From: Coprinopsis marcescibilis
Taxonomy: Eukaryota > Basidiomycota > Agaricomycetes > Agaricales > Psathyrellaceae
DNA: 64,000 bases
Assembly (NCBI GenBank): GCA_004369085.1
Contig: ML210236.1
Span: 47,946 to 111,945, forward strand
Direction: 5' to 3'
Part shown: piece after piece, positions 1 through 10,261 of the stretch
How positions within the stretch are numbered: the first letter of the stretch is position 1
Layout: each line of letters opens with the position of its first letter
Made by a program: the position numbers and the translations under genes
Notes under the pieces: model-generated
Seen by the model: only the letters and a program-made list of their open reading frames with translations
Told to the model about the DNA's origin: nothing
The model's database searches: none

Positions 1-174
1 ATAGCCTCGCCCAAGGTTGTATTGGAGAAGACTATCAAAGAAGCCATCGAACCTCCACCGCCGACTACCAGGAGACGGAAGAGGAACGGAGGGGAAGGTG
101 TCGTTGGGGCAGCCATGTCGGCTGTGGCCAATTTGGTTTCTGGATCGGGCCCATCGCCTTCTAACAACGCTTAG
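1..174 (+). CDS. 3' end of an unrecognised protein-coding gene
   Basis: Frame 1 is open from the window edge to a TAG at 172-174, giving the last 57 residues of a protein. The tail has a proline run followed by a basic patch (TTRRRKRNGG), then an Ala/Val/Ser-rich end. The basic patch could be a nuclear localisation signal, but this is inference. No domain is visible in what remains. The gene starts left of the window and faces the degraded AA9 gene tail to tail. Confidence 0.55.
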   Translation: MASPKVVLEKTIKEAIEPPPPTTRRRKRNGGEGVVGAAMSAVANLVSGSGPSPSNNA

Positions 175-394
175 ATCGAGGTCTTCGTGAGAATTGAATG
201 AATCGTATATGGCTCTTTTTTGTTCGTTGGCATGTTACATTGTACCACCAATTGTCTCCAATCTTGTATATTATGCTATGGACCCGAAAGTTGACTTGTA
301 TCATTGCGAAAATAACTGTCCCTGGATCACCCTGTCCAAAGAGAGGGAGCTAATATGAGCTAGTGAATTGATGAGAGGATCCCAGAGAAAAGAC

Positions 395-1523
395 TTACAG
401 GTCCGGGATGGATGTAAGTCGGGGAAGTTTAGTTGTAGATATCGATTCTGATTCCCGGTTCCTAACGCTGTCCATGAGTAAGGTGTACGAGCGTTGAAAG
501 TTTAATCCATCAACATTGCCTGTGTAGAATCCTGGAAACTCGACGAGAGGGCCTGGGGTGCCGCCTTCCTTGGGATTTGTGACGTTCAGTTGACCACAAG
601 AGATATACCCTTCGGCTAGGGGTGGTATTGAGCTCAAGTGGGCTTGCCCCCGTGAAGTTCTAACACTCACGTGTATTTTTTATCGCATTGTGCAAGGCGA
701 TTACTTCCATGCGGACTAGGTACTTCTCGGCACGCCGGGTGGAATCTGGAATCCAATATCTGTCAAGTCTGGAGGCCTGTGAGCGACCTGCTCAGCAATG
801 AGCTGGTTACGGGTAAACTCACGATGGGCAGGGAAGTTGAGGGTGTATGTCTCCGAATGAGGGTTGGTTCTGACTGGATACGCAGTCACTTCGTGAATCT
901 GTCGCAAAGAACGCAATTGAAGGTAAATATCGGCCAAGGGGGGGACAACTCACTCTGAACCAAACTTTCCCTGCGCCATCCCAGTCTTTTAAATCGACTC
1001 CATCATGTGCCTTGATATATATGTTGACGACATTTTCATATTCAGTATTGGTTGAGAAGTACGCGAAAACACCAGACGGGCTTATTTACCCCGGGATGAT
1101 ACAAGCCCGAACGCTCTAGAGAAACTTCCCCTTCCGGTCCCCATCGCGAGCCAGGAACCAGCATAGATAGAGAGCGTCTCTGATGTGCTATTGGATTCTC
1201 CATTGAAGCATCTCATATTTACGGGGTCAAAAGGTCCAGTCTATAGAAAGGGTAGAATCTGGGTCAGCCATGACGGTACTGCTGCACGTGGCGAATCAGA
1301 TTAGGCTTACTGACCGCATGATAGTGCCAATCTGTATTGTCTGTGCGTCTGACATACCTCCAGGGCTCCGTTTCGACGCCATCTTCTGTGGTGAAAACAG
1401 GAAAGGTGACTTGATTGATTGTAACTCGTCAGTCCTTTTGGCGCATGAGAGGAGGTAGCACGAACAATGAGAAGCCACAAAGGCTGGGGAGACGGCTAGC
1501 AAAGTCAGCTGGAGAAGACGCAT
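395..1523 (-). pseudogene. Degenerate AA9 (GH61-type) lytic polysaccharide monooxygenase gene
   Basis: Pieces of an AA9 protein can be read in the right order on the minus strand: a signal peptide starting at 1523 (MRLLQLTLLAVSPAFVASH, with a His at the expected mature N-terminus), DGVETEPWRYVR, PVNMRCFNGES, a YHPG piece, SGVFAYF, GAGKVWF, KYLVRMEVIALHNA (the conserved region containing the family's IALH motif) and GYISCGQLNVTN followed by VEFPGFYTG. AA9 enzymes oxidatively cleave cellulose using a copper held by a histidine brace. The blocks lie in different frames without convincing introns between them: a frame change separates YHPG from SGVFAYF near 1080-1110, and another separates FQIPPGVP from KYLVRM near 720-740. 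No donor site is obvious after the first exon. It is most likely a pseudogene; a set of unusual introns is the alternative. Confidence 0.7.
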
Positions 1524-3582
1524 GTTTGCTAGACAATAAAAGATGAGAACGTGCTTATTAAGTGCTGCCAGTTGTCACGCAAAATGTTCGCTGAAACGGA
1601 ATATCTGTAAGAACACAGTGGCTGTCGCGAGCCTCTGCGGCACTGGCTCAACAGATGGGATCCCCGTTGCGGACTTCAGAGGGAAAGTCAATGTGGGTTT
1701 CCGTCACATGGAGGAAGGCCAGCATGCGCATTTAGAAGCATTCGATGTTCTTCTGAACCCTTTATAGGCCAGTAATTCGACCAGGGACTTTTTATCGCGG
1801 CAGTGCGAAGCGACTTTCTTGTACAATGACACGCGACCCGTATCATTACCTGTTCAGTGTCCGGCGCTAGTTTCGCCGGATGTATGGCCTGTAAGCGTGG
1901 AAACCAACCGGATAAATTGGAGACGGCTCAGACGAGATAGGAGACTGGTAACCAGTAACGGTGAACCTAGAGTCGTGTCGAGTATGATACTGATTCAGAT
2001 GTGTGCGAATTGATGTGAGATTGGCTGGACAAACCATTCGTCTCTCAAGTTCTCTTTATCTGCACGAGCTGCACGATCTCGGCTTTGATACATTTGAAAT
2101 TCCGAATAGCGTAGGCCGTATGAATCTTGTATGAATCTCCGATAACTCGTAAGACATAAGTTCCATTTTGACAATCTTGAGGGTCGAACTACGGATTGAC
2201 ACGTATCAGTGGACGACTTTCCGTCCCTGAAATCCTAGATTCTATTTCCCGAACCAGTTGATGGGAGGGGTGATATTGAGAAACTAGAATTTAGAAATAT
2301 CTGCGTAAAACCGTCGATAAATCTAGAAAGAGTTGGGTGGGCGGTGATTGGTTTGATGCCGCGCCGTCTGTTTTGCCATATCCTGGAATCTGTCTCATCA
2401 ACGACCACACTGAGTGCATCCTGAGCTCTAAGCTGGACAGAAACGAGGCCTAAAAAGAGGAATATGAAGAAATCATAAAGAAAACTCAGCGGCAGCGGTT
2501 AGCATTCAAAGACGCGCCGAGTGCCAAGTGTTGGCCAAGCAGCCAAAACCTCATCGGCACGTGTAAACAGGGTCCGAAGGGCATTTATACGTGTTTAGAG
2601 ACATGGATTTAGGATAGCAGGGGGGTGTAGAGGCCTCTGCTAAACTGAGAGGGTTGTCATTGACGTTGGGATGACAGCGGACGTTGTACCTGTCCCAAAC
2701 AGGAGGTCTTGGCTCACGGCTTCTCGGCTCATGAGGTTTTGAAAACAAATTTAGATTTAGAATCTAGAAATGGCCGACAGAAAGTCGTCCAGTCTGAGTA
2801 GCACCCTATATATCTCATATTTTGCTCTTCATAGATGGAAACTTCAGAACTGTGGCTGGAGTCAAGCCCGTGACGGCGGGTAATGCCGCACAATTCGCTG
2901 ATGCCATCAGCAAATTTGCGCCGCATGATGGCAACAGAGCTTCATTCCCACGGCGGGGCATCAATGGTCGACGTCGACCCCTTGTCGTCGTTCCTCACCA
3001 CCAAGCGCCTACACAGAGATCCTCTCACTTCCGCGATGAATCATACCCAAACCATATCTAAAGCCGGCATCCAGGACGAATACTTGGTCCAGATTAGTTT
3101 CCAATACAAATCTCATCAACTGATCGGCCAGATGCGGCTGACGCGATAGAATGACGTCCTCAAGCTATGTACCCACACAGCAGCGCTTCGAAAGTTCGGC
3201 CAGGTAATGATCTCCTTATCAGTTCGATTTCTCCCCCTTCCTTTCTGACGCTTAACTAGCAGACCCACATATTAAAGTGCAATTAGGGGTATTTCGGGAG
3301 TCGTCACCTTTTACGGCTCTGCTACTCGGCTGGCTCCTCGGAGTCGCACCATTCCTCGCTATTCGTGGATACTGTTAGGGCGATCATCGACTCTAAGAGC
3401 GACCCTAAGGTTGCATCTAGAACATTGCTATAACCTCTTCCTTCGCAACGCCTACTTCGGCGGAATCCATAAATCACGAAACTACCATCCCTGAACGTAA
3501 CCAGACACCCGCCCTTTCCGAAACACGCTTCACCCAAACCTCCAGCGCACACGGCCAGGCCTCAGAGTTATTACTCATCATC
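1524..3582. other. Gene-poor stretch, no supported gene
   Basis: About 2 kb between the degraded AA9 gene and the DUF6593 gene. Only short unsupported open frames (under 90 codons) are present. The plus-strand frames around 2820-3150 are open but show no recognisable domain and no splice pattern that joins them. I see no RNA gene. Confidence 0.5.
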
Positions 3583-4326
3583 ATGGAAGTCTCTTTGGAT
3601 AGCGAGGGCAACGTCCTCAACGCCCAGCTCCTAACGACCCACGACCGCTCTGTCGTCTACCACATCACCACCAAATCGACAGCCTGGTCACGCGAACGGA
3701 CCTACTTCAGAGACGCCAACCCCGCCTTGGGCGAGCCCTCCACTGCCGGAGTGATCCATTGGAAAGACAAGATCTTCGAAATACGTGGCCAGAAACGACC
3801 AATCTCGGACCTTCGTCGGAAACAAGGTTTCATTCGCAGGTGTGTAGCTCGCTACGCCACCCCGTTGTGTTCCCCAAATCCCTCTACGAATGAAATCTGA
3901 TCTATCCCCGCCTTCGGTTATCTATAATTTAGGGAGCACTTCTGGAAATGGTCGCCAGAGCGTGAAGAGTACGCAGTCGGATTTCATGGGGAGAAGGAAT
4001 GGCAGGTACGCTAGTTTCAATCACATTGGCTGTGGGATATCGTAATGTGACGCTGTCGAGAAAGACGTCGCTACGGAACGAAATCGTTGCGACATTCGCA
4101 GTACCCTACCGACCTAAGCTGTTTGGAAAGCTGAAACCGAGTATCTTGAAACTATTCCCAAAGACCCTCGAACAGGATGAGGTGTTCATGCTTATGGTCC
4201 TCATCTATTGCGAAGTTAAACGGCAAGACAAAATGGTGAGTACGCATAATTGTGTTTCCCAGTGCTGCGTTCTGAATGGCTCACGACTACCTGATTTAGA
4301 ACGCGTCGACGGGGTGGCAAACATGA
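3583..4326 (+). CDS. DUF6593 domain protein
   Basis: A four-exon model works in frame: 3583-3839, 3933-4005, 4065-4235 and 4300-4326, giving about 175 residues. It has the pattern of the basidiomycete DUF6593 family as I know it: an N-terminal strand region (VVYHITTK), a central WKDKIFEIRGQ block and a C-terminal stretch with DEVFMLMVLIYCEVKRQDKM. The hydrophobic FMLMVLIYCEV segment near the end is a family hallmark. Function is unknown; proteins of this type are usually small and present in many copies in agaricomycetes. There is no signal peptide. The introns are 93, 59 and 64 nt. The last exon is tiny and less certain than the others. Confidence 0.75.
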
Positions 4327-4881
4327 TACCCAGGGATCCAAACCACAGCACTGATAGTGTTTGCTTGTATTGGGCTTGGGCTCTACCACGTCACACGACG
4401 ACAAATTCAAGATCTTGCACGCACAGACTATTATATACATACCGCCCTCGGACCTTCGAAACACGAACCCTAGTCTTTTCATTGTATTTTGGACATTAAA
4501 TATGCCATTTGTACCAGCACTATTTGAGTCTCTACACAACCCACCCATGTTTTCGCTCAAAGATCTCGATTTTCACGAACCCTGCTTTCTTGACCTTCAA
4601 GCTAACCCATCATGTTTACCTTACGGCTAAGTCAACTCTTACTTCCTCTCATATACCGCCTTTACACAAAATGGTCACAACTATTGAGAAACATGCCCGT
4701 TTCATTAGAGATAAATATAGAAAGCGGAAAACAGAAAACAGAAAACAAAAGAAGCCACTAGTACCGACGATTACTCTAATGATCAAGTCCAAAGGCCCTG
4801 AGTGTGATTAGTATTATGGGGTTTGTGCGATGTCGAAACAGTCAAGCAATGGGCTCAATAAGCCAGCCACCATATGGGCGT
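4327..4881. other. Intergenic region between DUF6593 and laccase 1
   Basis: Convergent 3' ends meet here. An A-rich stretch with imperfect AGAAAAC repeats lies near 4725-4755. No gene is supported. Confidence 0.5.
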
Positions 4882-7022
4882 CTAAACAGGAGCCACAGTG
4901 GGGACAGTCCTGACAGTAGAGATGCTAGTCGCCTCAGCAGGCAACTGAGAGTAAGTGGGGCAGAGCTCTCCCCAAGGGGCTGTTCGTTTGCCAGATAATT
5001 AGCAAAAACCTTACAGTAGAGTCATGCAGCAACGTACTGGGAGGGGGTCGGAGAGGGATGTCCTCGGGAGCTTCGAGGAACACCATTCCGAGTCCGCCAG
5101 TGAGGTGGAATTCGATATGGCTGGGAAGAAGGTAAGGATTTAAGTATGCTTCGGCAGTGGAATGAGTGCCGAGTAGGCCTAGAAAGAGACATACCAATGG
5201 AAGAACCAGGGTCCTGGGTTGTCGGTGCGGAAGCGGATGATGGTGGTGTTGCCGGTAAGACCTGTGCTCACGACATCGCGGCGGACAGGGTTGGCAGCGT
5301 TGGAGACACTGCTGTCAGCACTCTTTACAACGCTGAAGGCGTGCTATGTACGGGGTCATAAGAATCGATTGCTAAACTCAAGAATTCGCCGAAGACTTAC
5401 ACCGTGCATATGGAAAGGGTGCTATAGATGTTGGAGAGACCTTTAGCATCAAAACAGCGTTAGAAGGGGTGGGTGAAGACGTACGGGGCCTCCGCCGCTG
5501 GAGCCAGAAATGACGAGTTCAATTGTCTTGTCCTTGGGCAAAATCCTGATCGCGCCTTCGGGAAGGATCTCGCTCGGGGGGCGCCCACTCATAACCTGAA
5601 CCATGACTGGGCTTTCTGGATGCCCCCAGGCTGCACCGTTGATCCTCCAAGCACCACCAGAGAAGCCAAAGGATATCGGGATCTGCTCAATCTCCCCTCC
5701 AGGTGCAACAGGGTTGACAAGCGCACGCAGGTCGCTTTCGCGGAGGATGGTTGGTGAGCTGTGTCGCTGAGAGGTGGGGTTGACTGGGTCCACGCCGGCA
5801 TAGCGCAAAATGGCAGAGTTAACACCTCCTTCGTCGAATTGAGTCAGTTGGCCGAAGCCAAGGTTAGGTTTGGCACGGATCCAATAGTTGCCGGGAACAT
5901 TGTTGGCGTGTAAGACGAAGGAGTACCTCTGGCCTGCGAAGATTCGGAGCTGCTGGACGGTATGCTGCTCAGTGAGTTGGCCGTCTGCTTCGATGATTGT
6001 GAGGTCGTGGCCGTCAATAGAGAAGGTGTAGTCTGGGTCGCAAGACATCGAGATGAGCCGCATGCGGTATTTGCGTCCTTCTTGAACGTTTACGATCGCA
6101 ATATCACTTGCAGGCCCGTTAGGCAGACGTCCCTTTCCGTTGATCAACGTCGAGTTGGATAGTGCAGGGCCATTGCCAAGAGTGGGAGCAGGAACGTGGT
6201 ACCTACAAGAACCTGCTTAGATATGCGGAGATATATTTGTGCAGGAAAACTTACCAGTCCGCCAGAGTGATGACGGTATTTTCTGTTAGTGGCCTAGTTG
6301 TTAGATACTTATTTTGGCCCTGTGTAGGGTGTGTTGCTCACCATCGTCAACTAATCACAATTTCGGTCAGTCTTGGGTTAAATTAAGGCTTGAAAATGGG
6401 TCACTGACCTTCGTAAAGGGCACGGTGAGGATCGTTATCATCGTAGATGACAATGGGGCCTCGTAGGCCGTCGCAGTATTGAGTCCCAAAATGGGAGTGA
6501 TACCAGTAGGTGCCGGTCTCTTGTCCAGCAGAGAAGGTGTACCTGAAAGCCTGACCGAACTGCGAAATAGGGCATTGTGTAACACCTTCTGGGCCGTCCG
6601 CCCAAGCACTTCCGTGCTGGAAGACACCGTGCCAGTGCTTGAAAGTCCATTTAGTGAATAGTGTTTGGAGGTTTCAGAGGCGGATCGCAAACGTACAACG
6701 CTGGTCTGACGAAGCATGGTCGAATCGGACAAGTCGTTGACAACGTTAATGTTGAAATTGTCGCCCTTGTTGGCCTTTATGAGAGGAGCTGGGTGTTGAC
6801 CGTTGACACCAATGACGCTAAGACATTGTAAGTTTGAATGAGCTTAGTGAAAGTGGTGAAAGACACCCACGACCGACCCACGCCTACAAGGCCGTCAGGG
6901 TTTGCGTTGATATTAGAGATAGTCATCGTGTCGGTTGGGCCCATGATTTGCCCGTCGACAAGACGAGCACACAGGCCTACCGCAGCGATTGAGAAAGCTA
7001 AGAGTTGCTGATACTTGAACAT
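4882..7022 (-). CDS. Laccase / multicopper oxidase (laccase 1)
   Basis: Secreted blue copper oxidase that oxidises phenols while reducing O2 to water. It starts at the ATG at 7022 with a signal peptide ([19 protein letters not shown]). All four copper-ligand blocks are present: HWHGVFQHG, the [13 protein letters not shown] region, the HPFHMHG/HAF block (split by an intron after HG) and [13 protein letters not shown]. The residue at the T1 axial position after the last HL appears to be Leu. The middle domain carries [14 protein letters not shown] and the ending is [12 protein letters not shown]. About nine introns of 50-70 nt are needed, including two that isolate a 9-nt exon at 6342-6350. Reading frames join cleanly through the whole gene, so it looks functional. 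It closely resembles laccase 2 at 46-48 kb, which lies in the opposite orientation. Confidence 0.93.
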
Positions 7023-7110
7023 CACGGCTAGGTGAGAACAAGTTAGAGATTGAACAAGGAATGAGAGAAGAGAGGAGTTGTGATGATTTGAACCAGCAGA
7101 AATCTGAGCC

Positions 7111-7118
7111 CTCTTATA
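7111..7118 (-). promoter_or_regulatory. Candidate TATA box of laccase 1
   Basis: TATAAGAG on the minus strand, about 90 nt upstream of the laccase 1 start codon, a spacing that leaves a short leader of about 60 nt. Assigned by position and motif only. Confidence 0.45.
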
Positions 7119-9288
7119 GCTCTGGAGAGTCTGAAATCACAAATCACCTCCGTTCAGACTTCGTCCGTTACTGAGGTGAAGGGATGGGCTCGCATTGCCG
7201 CGTTGGGCGCGTCGAGCGTACAGGCGCGACCCCCCCAGATAGATCCTTGGAAAGCAGGAACAACGGCAGGGTCACTATTACGTTTGTGGAGGGTATGTCT
7301 TCCAAAGTCTAGTTGCCTGAGTGAGGTAAGGCTGTTTGAGATCCACAAGGAAGGCGTATAGCACCGTAAAGACTGCAATAAGCAGCAAAAGGAAATAGTC
7401 CATACCCAACCTAGCCGATCACCACGTTTGAGTGTTACTGCAGCATGCCCGTTAGGGGACGGCTTGATAGACATCTTGTCAAGTCATGTACACACCTAAT
7501 ACCATTGCACCCATATTTAGACGATGAGCGCTGAGGCAGGATTTCTCTGAATGCCTCAAAGGCTTGGGAGGCACCCTTCGTCAGTCCTAGTAAGGCCTCC
7601 TGGCCGGTGTACCAACTTAACCAAGGGCGCTTCGAAGTTCGAGACCGCCCATCACTATGGAGATTCAAAGCAGTGAGTACAAAGTTGGACATGCAAAGTT
7701 GGACAATATCTCCTCACTTTGGTAGCGGCCCACATGCCCCGCCGCTTACCTTTCTATGCAACAACTTTCACCGTAAAACTGATCTCGTAGATGGTATGGA
7801 ACCCTAAATGGGGGGGAGTCGTAACTTTTGCGAATTGAGACTGTTGCTCTGTGTATAGCTGTTTCATGCAGGGCCAAAAGTAGCCCATCTGACGCGCCCG
7901 CGCCCTGCTGACCGAGATGATTAACAGTAAGCGTTCCCGTGAATGTCGTCTAGTGTTACAGCCTCACGACAGCATATGCCAAATGGTGAAATCCTACGGT
8001 AACGCAAATCCTGGCAGTCTGGACCAAGCTCCAGAGCCCAGAGAAGCACAACGCTTGCGGTGGCTCAGACCACTCGAGGCAAAACATAAGCGGGCTCAAA
8101 AGGATGCCCATTTCAGCTTCAGGAATTGCTCTCTCAACCCCCAGAGCTTTCGAGAGCGACTTCCAGAGATTGACAGTCATCGTGCGGCAGGTTGGTGCCG
8201 GTTACCAGGAACTATTAAAACATTAAAAGCCTCAAACCAAGGAGGAAGACCAAGCGAAGATTCTCGTACCTGCCCATATGTTACATTCATCCGAAGTTAA
8301 CCCGGCATTTCATGTGCGGTTTGACCGCTTGAAGGCTGAGGCTGTTGCCGAATCCTTGGGAACGTTCCATATTAGAATTATTATGACACTCTTGGACGAC
8401 TCAGTCAGCTCACAAGCATGGTACATGCGAGCTCACAAGATTTCTATCAGGGTTTCATTTCCGAAGTCCAGTCATACCCATTCAGCGACTCGAAGGATGG
8501 CGCAGAATGCTCACTCTAAATTTTATCAATAGTCCTACTACTAGTCCTTGCAGGTCGAGGTTATTAGTCAGTGTGTGCACTGAGAAATTATACTGGGTAA
8601 ACTATATCGTAGGCGCCCCCATAAAGCCTTAAAATTCCCGGAACCTTGGTGTAGGGTTTTAGTTCTGTACACCCGCTAAAAAAACTCCTCGCGCAACTTT
8701 GCTCCGAAAAAAAAAACCGGGTGACTTTCTTTCCGCCGGGCCGCTTAGTTTTGACGTTTATGCGCTCTGCGCGGGCCGGTTTATGACGACTTTCTCGCTC
8801 CCTGTCTCATTGTGTTCCCAGAGCGTCCACGGTCGATTGGCTCGTGTGGGATATACCACTGACGCCCTTGTCACCTCGGTGTCTTCTGCGTTTGGTAAAT
8901 GTGTCTCGTCGTTGTTACCTGGCCGCACGAGATGCGGTCCATCACCATCTTCGAGGACGACACCGTCTCCGATTGTCCACCCGAATTCGATTGCTTGTTA
9001 GGCACGCGGGCGTACTCCCAAATGGCGTTGCACAAGACATATCCTCTTGGCCTCCTGTGATGTCCGAACCCCAACTGGCCGAAAGAGTCGCCACTTTTCA
9101 CGCGCAAACAAGCTCTGATGCATTGCGTCGAGGAGTTTGCGCGTCTTGCTCTGGGATGCATCCACTACGTGAGACACCCTCTAAAACATGTTGCTCCAGC
9201 GACATGAGTAAGACACCCGAAAGTCTCGCCCAAGTTTCCACTGCCAGACGTGCTCTATACCCTAAAAAAATAAGACAGAAGGAGCAAA
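7119..9288. other. Gene-poor stretch with possible gene relics
   Basis: About 2.2 kb without a supported gene. On the minus strand near 7290-7395 a short hydrophobic segment can be read (FLLLLIAVFTVLYAFL), perhaps a membrane-anchor relic, but it cannot be extended. A CpG-rich part at 8700-9300 runs into the chromodomain fragment and may belong to the same decayed gene; I could not recover its frame. Confidence 0.4.
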
Positions 9289-9550
9289 ATGCATCACTGT
9301 CGCCGCAATCCTCTTAGAACGGCACGCAACACAAAAACACCCCCCTGCTGGGTGGATTCCGCCAACCGCTTGCACTGGCGGGTTCATGCCATCTACGATG
9401 CCCAAATCTACCACTGTCCAGAGCAGGCGGTGGTATCTTGTGCGGTGGTCCGATTTCCCAAGCCAATTCGACACCTGGGAACCACACAACAACGTAGGAG
9501 ACTGCGAAGGGCTTGACGTGTGGCTCTTCGACATTCTACCCGGGCCTTGA
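9289..9550 (+). pseudogene. Chromodomain gene fragment (frameshifted)
   Basis: Two plus-strand frames together spell a chromodomain. The first gives LHWRVHAIYDAQI (matching the usual WEVEKILDAR-type start) and continues to CPEQ near 9425. The second, shifted by one base, gives RWYLVRWSDFPSQFDTWEP, with the conserved aromatic and WEP residues, and ends at a TGA at 9548-9550. Chromodomains bind methylated histone tails and occur both in chromatin proteins and at the end of some Ty3/gypsy integrases. The frame change in the middle and the lack of a readable upstream region indicate a relic. Whether it came from a cellular gene or a retrotransposon cannot be decided here. Confidence 0.6.
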
Positions 9551-10261
9551 AACGGTACGGTTCGCATTTCGGAGTAGGCTATTCTGACGCGAAAATAGGG
9601 GAAGAGATACGATACATGCCGTGAAAGTTGAAATAACCATTTCTCTCTGAACTCGCAACCGATACTGTAACGTAATAATGCGATTATATGATGGTTCCGG
9701 GCCTCGACCGTATAGGTCGGCTACAGCATTATTCGAAGTTACGCACAACTTTTGAACGATCGTTTGCCAGACGGCCAGGGCCGACGGTGGCGGACGGGGC
9801 GGGAAAATTCCATCCGTGCCTCGAGTCCCGCCATCTCGATGATGTCGCCGGACAACGGAAGCGGACTTGATGTTGAAACTCTTCGCGCTGGCACCTCCAA
9901 GTCTCTGTGGACAATGTATGTACGTCTCAAGAGGTCTCAAATTACACACGAATGCAGCGTCCTGGCCTCTGGACCGAACAAATTCGTGGGATGAATGCTT
10001 GAACCAGTTTACGCTGTCAGCAGCAGATGAAGAGTCAGATTGCGCAGTACAGAGGGACGGCCCCAGACCTACTACAGGACACCTATTCTTTTTTATCCAT
10101 TCTCTGCATTTTATCTTTGTCTGATATGAATCAGTAATATTATCAACACGGACACCACTCGGTTGCCGTTCGGCGGCGCTACGAAACATCAAAATCCTCC
10201 CTAGAACTAAGAAAGATAACAGGGAGACGAAAGTCCACGAAAACGCGCCGCGCCATGCACC
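9551..10261. other. Intergenic, no supported gene
   Basis: A long minus-strand open frame covers 9536-10192 but shows no domain, an odd composition and no splice partners, so it is not called. Nothing else is visible. Confidence 0.45.

Noticed and set aside
4216..4560. 114-codon minus-strand frame
   Set aside because: Antisense to the end of the DUF6593 gene and its 3' flank; no features.
9536..10192. 218-codon open frame on the minus strand
   Set aside because: No domain, no biased composition and no splice partners; it overlaps the chromodomain relic only at its edge. Probably chance.
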